This document shows positions 59,907 through 64,000 of a stretch of DNA of 64,000 nucleotides, piece after piece. Made by a program: the position numbers and the translations under genes. The DNA is from Caenimonas sedimenti (lineage in GTDB: Bacteria; Pseudomonadota; Gammaproteobacteria; Burkholderiales; Burkholderiaceae_C), in contig NZ_VOBQ01000006.1 in assembly GCF_007833165.1 (NCBI RefSeq), positions 124,001-188,000 of the forward strand. The letters run 5' to 3'. Numbering within the stretch: position 1 is the stretch's first letter; each line of letters begins with the position of its first letter. The notes below the pieces were generated by a model. The model ran no database searches and was not told the origin of the DNA. It saw only the letters and a program-made list of their open reading frames with translations.

Positions 59907-61394
59907 TCAGGGGCAGGCGCCGCCCGGCGTCGAGGCGATCAGGCCGCGCAGCGCGGTCGTCGTGGCGGAGTCCACGCCGGCCGTCGGGGGCCGGGTGAAC
60001 GTGCAGCCGAAGGTCGGTGCGGCCACGACCGTGGGGTTGAGGATGTCGTCGCCCGCGGGCTTGGCTCCGCCCTTCTCCCACTGGACCATCGCGTCGAAGG
60101 CTTCGTTCTGCTCCGCGATCGTGAAGTCGCAATGGCTGATGCCGCGGATCGCGCGCGTCACGATGCGGTTGCCGTTGCCCTTGGACTCGGCGCGCTGGCG
60201 GAAGACCTGCATCATGTGGAAGGGCACGAACAGGTCGCCCAGCGTGTGGATAGCGACCACCGGGACGTTGAAGTCGCCGTTCGCCTGCGGGATCCAGCGC
60301 AGGCCATCGGCGCGCCGCGCGTTCGCCAGCGGATCGCGCACCGCCTTGGGAGCGTTGGCGTTGACCGCCGCGCTGGTCGCGGCATCCCCGTCGATGACGT
60401 ACGTGTAGCGCGTGGTGTCGTTGCCCCACTTGTTGAGGATGCCGTTGACCGTGCCGTCGCCGCCGAAGGTGCCGTAGGAGGACGGGAACGAGCCGCCACG
60501 CGTCAGGCCCAGCATGAACAGCGGGCGCTCCCCGCCCGTCAGGTTCTTGACGATGGACGCGTACTTCAGCCCCAGCGGCGTCGGTGTCGGGACGGCAGTC
60601 GGCGTGGCGGTCGAGGGGAACGCCGTCCACAGGGCGCTGTTCACCTGGGCGGAGATCCCGGACCAGTTCGGCAGCGGGTTGTTCGGCAGCCCGACCAGGG
60701 TCTGCGCGCTGATCTGCATGGCCGTGAAGGTGTCGAACAGTTCCTTGTCGCCGGTCACGCCGCACATCGGCACGGCGCCGGCGTAGCGCACCCGGTTGTT
60801 GGCCTGGGCGGCTTCGGCGTCGATGGCCGCCGCGGCGATGTGGCCACCCATCGAGTGGCCCGTGATGAAGGTCTTGGTCGGCGCGGCCAGAGTGCGGCCA
60901 TTCGCGGCGGCGATGTTGTTGAAGGCCAGCGCCAGCGCGTTGGTGTCTTCGACGCCGGCGCGCACGTCGTAGTAGTTCTTGCCGTAACTGGAAGCGGCCC
61001 ACGCGTAGCCCTTCTCCAGCAGGTAGCGGCGGATGGACGGGTTGCCGGTGGTGAGCGCGGCGCCCGTGCCGCGATAGCCGTGGGCGTACATGACCAGCTC
61101 GCCGTTCCAGTTGGCCGGCACTTCGACCCGGTAGGCCGAGCCGTTGAGTTCACCCGCCCAGCGGCTGGTGGTCTCGTGCCCGGTCATCGCGGTGAAGCTG
61201 GGCTTGCCGTCGGCGGCAACGACAGCGTCGGCATAGACGGCGGTGCTGGTCAAAGGCGCGACGGTGAACGTGCGCGTGTCCTGCGCCCGCGTCTCGCCGG
61301 ACAGGATGGGCTCGGAGTCGTCCGAGCCCCCGCAAGCGGCGAGGAACAGCACGGTGGCCAGCGCGGCGGCACGCATGGGAAATTGGGCAGTCAT
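59907..61394 (-). CDS. Lipoprotein alpha/beta hydrolase
   Basis: A 495-residue alpha/beta hydrolase. The ATG at 61394 (GGAGAC upstream) gives MTAQFPMRAAALATVLFLAACGGSDD, a lipoprotein signal with lipobox LAAC. VEVPANWNGELVMYAHGYRGTG holds the oxyanion region, FITGHSMGGHIAA the nucleophile Ser, and IHTLGDLFVPF and GISHCDFT the likely acid and His. It resembles secreted esterases and hydroxyalkanoate-oligomer hydrolases. It converges with the tannase gene with 24 bases between stops. Substrate unknown. Confidence 0.85.
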   Translation of the reverse strand: MTAQFPMRAAALATVLFLAACGGSDDSEPILSGETRAQDTRTFTVAPLTSTAVYADAVVAADGKPSFTAMTGHETTSRWAGELNGSAYRVEVPANWNGELVMYAHGYRGTGAALTTGNPSIRRYLLEKGYAWAASSYGKNYYDVRAGVEDTNALALAFNNIAAANGRTLAAPTKTFITGHSMGGHIAAAAIDAEAAQANNRVRYAGAVPMCGVTGDKELFDTFTAMQISAQTLVGLPNNPLPNWSGISAQVNSALWTAFPSTATPTAVPTPTPLGLKYASIVKNLTGGERPLFMLGLTRGGSFPSSYGTFGGDGTVNGILNKWGNDTTRYTYVIDGDAATSAAVNANAPKAVRDPLANARRADGLRWIPQANGDFNVPVVAIHTLGDLFVPFHMMQVFRQRAESKGNGNRIVTRAIRGISHCDFTIAEQNEAFDAMVQWEKGGAKPAGDDILNPTVVAAPTFGCTFTRPPTAGVDSATTTALRGLIASTPGGACP

Positions 61395-61530
61395 ACTTTT
61401 TGTCTCCAGCAATGATTCAATGGCGGATGCCAAGGGCATTGTGGAAACGCGCGACACACCCGTGGGTCACCGAGGCGACAAATCGGCAGAGGGTTTTCCG
61501 CAACGCGCGCGACGAGGTCCGCGTGGCGGA

Positions 61531-61552
61531 ACAAAAGCGCCGCGCGGCGCGC
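61531..61552 (-). terminator. Rho-independent terminator of ggt
   Basis: On the minus strand, just past the ggt stop, the 14-base palindrome GCGCCGCGCGGCGC is followed by TTTTGTT. This is a compact stem with a U-rich tail. Confidence 0.7.
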
Positions 61553-61554
61553 TC

Positions 61555-63168
61555 TCAGAAACCGGCGGCGAGCCCGTCGCGCCGCGAATCACTGGCGACG
61601 ACGTAGCCCTCTTTCTTCGGGTCGCCCATGCGCCAGATGAACTGGCCGGCGCCGAAATCCTGGTAGCTGTCGTTGATGACCTCCATGCGGTGGCCGCGCC
61701 GCTGCAGCTCCTGCACCGTCGCGGTCGGCATCTGGTGCTCGACATTGATCTCCAGCCCGGCATTGAAGCGCCAGCGCGGCGCGTCGCAGGCCGCCTGCGG
61801 GCCCTGGTGGTAGTCGAGCATCCGCACCAGGGTCTGCATGTGGCCTTGCGGCTGCATGTTGCCGCCCATCACGCCAAACGACATCACGGGCTGACCATCT
61901 TTCGTGAGGAACGCGGGGATGATCGTGTGGAAGGGCCGCTTGCCGGGCGCGAGCTGGTTGGGGCCGGGCAGCAGGCTGAAGCCATGGCCACGGTTCTGCA
62001 GGCTGACGCCGAACTCCGGCTCGACGCAGCCCGAACCGAAGCCCATGTAGTTGCTCTGGATGAAGCTGATCATCATGCCGTTCTCGTCGGCCGCGGTCAG
62101 GTAGATGGTGCCGCCCTTCACCGGGTTGCCGGGTTCGAACGGCTGCGCGCGCTTCATGTCGATGCTCTTCGCGCGGCTGGCCAGGTAGGCGTCGTCCAGC
62201 ATCTGTTCCGCCGTCACCTCCATGCTCGCGCGTTCGGCGACGAAGCGGTAGGTGTCGGCGAAGGCGAGCTTCATCGCCTCGATCTGCAGGTGCTGCGAGT
62301 CGGGTCCGTCGAGCTTGTGGCTGGCGAGATCGAACTGGCCGAGGATGCCCAGGGCCATCAACGCGGCGATGCCCTGCCCGTTGGGCGGGATCTCGTGCAG
62401 CGTGTAGCCCCGGTAGTTCTTCGCGATCGGCTTCACCCACTCCGGCTGGTAGGCGGCGAAGTCCTGCACCGTGTGCGAGCCGCCCTGCTCCTGGCTGAAC
62501 CGCGCGATGGCCGCCGCGATCTCGCCACGGTAGAACGCCTCGCCCTTCGATGCGGCGATGGCGCGCAAGCCTTTCGCGGCCGCGTGGAACTGGAACATCT
62601 CGCCGACACGCGGCGCCCGGCCCCAGGGCAGGAACGCCTTCGCGAAGCCGGGCTGCCCGCCCAGTTCCTCGGTGGCCGCCTCCCATTTCTGCTGCACCAC
62701 GACCGGCACGAGGTAGCCGCGCTCGGCGATCTCGATGGCCGGCTCCAGCAGGTCGGCGAAGGGCAGCTTGCCGAAGCGCTGCGACAAGGCCATCCAGGCG
62801 CCCACGGCACCAGGCACCGTCGCGGAGTCGATGCCGCGCTTGGGCGGCGTGGCGGCGTTGGTACCGTACTTCTCGCGGAAACTGGCGGCCGTCCAGCCGG
62901 CGGGGGCCGGGCCCGACGCGTTCAGGCCGTGCAATTCCTTGCCGTCCCACAGGATCGCGAAGGCGTCGCTGCCGAGGCCATTGCTCACAGGCTCGCAGAT
63001 GGTCATGGCCGCCGCCGCGGCGATGGCGGCATCCACCGCATTCCCGCCCTTCCAGAGCATGCGCAGCCCGGCCTGCGCGGCCAGCGGGTGCGAGGTGGAG
63101 ACCGCGTTGCGCGCGAAGACCGGGATGCGGGTGGTCGGATAGGGATTGTGGAAATCGAAGTCTTTCAT
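61555..63168 (-). CDS. ggt: Gamma-glutamyltransferase family protein
   Basis: A 537-residue Ntn-hydrolase of the gamma-glutamyltransferase family, which cleaves gamma-glutamyl bonds such as that of glutathione. The likely self-processing nucleophile is Thr354 in KGGTIYLTAADENGMM; N-terminal GGNAVDAAIAAAAAMTICEP and late SFGVMGGNMQPQGHMQTLVRM are hallmarks. No signal peptide is seen, so it may be cytoplasmic, as in several soil-bacterial Ggt-like enzymes. It begins 5 bases after the stop of a Bug-type binding protein. The longer open frame upstream is the binding protein's DNA and is ignored. Confidence 0.92.
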   Translation of the reverse strand: MKDFDFHNPYPTTRIPVFARNAVSTSHPLAAQAGLRMLWKGGNAVDAAIAAAAAMTICEPVSNGLGSDAFAILWDGKELHGLNASGPAPAGWTAASFREKYGTNAATPPKRGIDSATVPGAVGAWMALSQRFGKLPFADLLEPAIEIAERGYLVPVVVQQKWEAATEELGGQPGFAKAFLPWGRAPRVGEMFQFHAAAKGLRAIAASKGEAFYRGEIAAAIARFSQEQGGSHTVQDFAAYQPEWVKPIAKNYRGYTLHEIPPNGQGIAALMALGILGQFDLASHKLDGPDSQHLQIEAMKLAFADTYRFVAERASMEVTAEQMLDDAYLASRAKSIDMKRAQPFEPGNPVKGGTIYLTAADENGMMISFIQSNYMGFGSGCVEPEFGVSLQNRGHGFSLLPGPNQLAPGKRPFHTIIPAFLTKDGQPVMSFGVMGGNMQPQGHMQTLVRMLDYHQGPQAACDAPRWRFNAGLEINVEHQMPTATVQELQRRGHRMEVINDSYQDFGAGQFIWRMGDPKKEGYVVASDSRRDGLAAGF

Positions 63169-63173
63169 GCCGC

Positions 63174-64000
63174 TCAATCCGCCTGGAGCTTGCGCTCGTT
63201 GATGATCTTCTTCCACTTGGCGCGGTCCGCGTCCGTCATGGCCGCGAACTGCTGCGGCGTGCCGCCGGCCGGCTCGATGCCCAGCCGGGCCAGCCGATCC
63301 TTCACGTCGGGATCCTGCAGGGCCTGGTTGACGGCGGTGTTGATGCGGCTCACCACGTCCGCCGGCAGGCCCTTCGGGCCATACATGCCGAACCAGGTGA
63401 CGGTTTCGTAGCCGGGCACCGACTCGGAAATGGCGGGCAGCTCGGGCAGCAGCGGCGAGCGCTTGGCGCTGGTGATGCCCAGGGCCTTCAACCGGCCTTC
63501 CTTCACGTGCGGCAGGCCGCTGGGCAGGGAATCGAACAGCACGTCGATCTTGCCGCTGATCAGGTCGGGAATGGCCAGGGCCGTGCCGCGGTAGGGGATG
63601 TGGACCAGGAACAGCCCGGCCTGCGCCTTGAAGTACTCCGCGCCCAGGTGGACGATGGTGCCGTTGCCGCTGCTGGCGTAGTTGAGCTTGCCCGGGTTCT
63701 TGCGCGCGTACTCGACCCACTCCTTCACGTTCTTCACCGGCGCGCTGTTGGGCACCAGCATGATGCTGGGCGCGCTGCCTACGTGGGCGATGGGCGTGAA
63801 GTCGGCGACGGCGTCGTACGGCAGCTTGCTGGTGGCGAAGCTGGGTCCGATGCTGTGCGTGCTGGTGGTCGCCAGCAGCAGCGTGTAGCCATCGGCCGGC
63901 GCCTTGGCGACGATGTCGGAGCCGATGCTGCCGCCGGCGCCGGGCTTGTTGTCCACGACGACGCTGGTGGCCAACCGCTCGCCAAGTTTCTGCGACACGG
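63174..64000 (-). CDS. Bug/TctC-family tripartite tricarboxylate transporter binding protein (5' truncated)
   Basis: The C-terminal 275 residues or so of a Bug-type periplasmic binding protein; the start lies beyond the right edge. Family motifs: VVVDNKPGAGGSIGSDIVAKAPADGYTLLLAT, YASSGNGTIVHLGAEYF, IPYRGTALAIPDLISGKIDVLFDSLPS and WFGMYGPKGLPADVVSRINTAVNQAL. Such proteins are numerous in Burkholderiales and bind carboxylates and amides. It is upstream of and close to ggt, so a gamma-glutamyl compound may be its ligand. Confidence 0.92.
   Translation of the reverse strand, partial: VSQKLGERLATSVVVDNKPGAGGSIGSDIVAKAPADGYTLLLATTSTHSIGPSFATSKLPYDAVADFTPIAHVGSAPSIMLVPNSAPVKNVKEWVEYARKNPGKLNYASSGNGTIVHLGAEYFKAQAGLFLVHIPYRGTALAIPDLISGKIDVLFDSLPSGLPHVKEGRLKALGITSAKRSPLLPELPAISESVPGYETVTWFGMYGPKGLPADVVSRINTAVNQALQDPDVKDRLARLGIEPAGGTPQQFAAMTDADRAKWKKIINERKLQAD

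Noticed and set aside
61243..63411. 722-residue open frame on the plus strand
   Set aside because: Antisense to gamma-glutamyltransferase; low-complexity composition and no recognisable motif.

Overview
The window is GC-rich, gene-dense DNA in the style of a Burkholderiales bacterium, most like Comamonadaceae (Ramlibacter/Variovorax type). The signs are GC-biased codon use, a TctC/Bug-type binding protein, TRAP and Dpp-type transporters, many LysR/TetR/RpiR regulators, Tat-type N-termini and chains of ATGA/GTGA stop-start overlaps. No rRNA, tRNA, CRISPR array or insertion sequence was seen. The genus is inference.

Layout. 1-8.2 kb: 3' part of a nitronate monooxygenase, a small secreted protein, a Phd/PIN toxin-antitoxin pair translationally coupled to an MFS exporter, RidA, a PhoD phosphatase, and a LysR/NmrA-type divergent pair. 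8.3-14.8 kb: a decayed IclR fragment, a serine hydrolase, a hybrid PAS/GAF histidine kinase, a duplicated ABM-like protein and an erythromycin-esterase-family protein. 14.8-24.3 kb: an eight-gene minus-strand operon (Dpp-type ABC importer, D-serine-dehydratase-like PLP enzyme, RpiR regulator, D-aminoacylase) with a divergent RidA, best read as uptake and breakdown of D-amino-acid-containing peptides or N-acyl-D-amino acids.

24.3-36.6 kb: an ECF sigma factor and NrsF-type anti-sigma pair. Four matches to (T/G)GTAACC-N16-CGAA lie in the two divergent intergenic regions here. They face sigF itself, a YnjBCD-like ABC operon, a phosphotransferase/glycosyltransferase/nucleoside-hydrolase operon, and a TVP38-MerA fusion/DUF3047/SelD-associated oxidoreductase operon. 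I read this as one stress regulon of about ten genes, and it is the most interesting system in the window.

36.6-51.2 kb: mixed accessory and housekeeping genes. They include a ThDP enzyme, class III alcohol dehydrogenase, a membrane-anchored TIR-domain protein with lower GC, periplasmic MsrA, a small protein with calcium-binding-type repeats, an aminotransferase, a PhnD-rhodanese fusion, a TetR gene whose perfect palindromic operator abuts its start codon, and a BLUF-like protein that has lost the photochemical residues.

51.2-59.9 kb: TetR, TRAP transporter, type II dehydroquinase, shikimate dehydrogenase, a 3-dehydroshikimate dehydratase apparently split into its HPPD-like and TIM-barrel halves, and a tannase/feruloyl-esterase-family lipoprotein. 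Together they suggest a quinate/shikimate (possibly chlorogenate-type ester) route to protocatechuate. 59.9-64 kb: a lipoprotein alpha/beta hydrolase, then a gamma-glutamyltransferase behind a Bug-type binding protein that runs off the right edge. No gene-free stretch exceeds about 250 bases.
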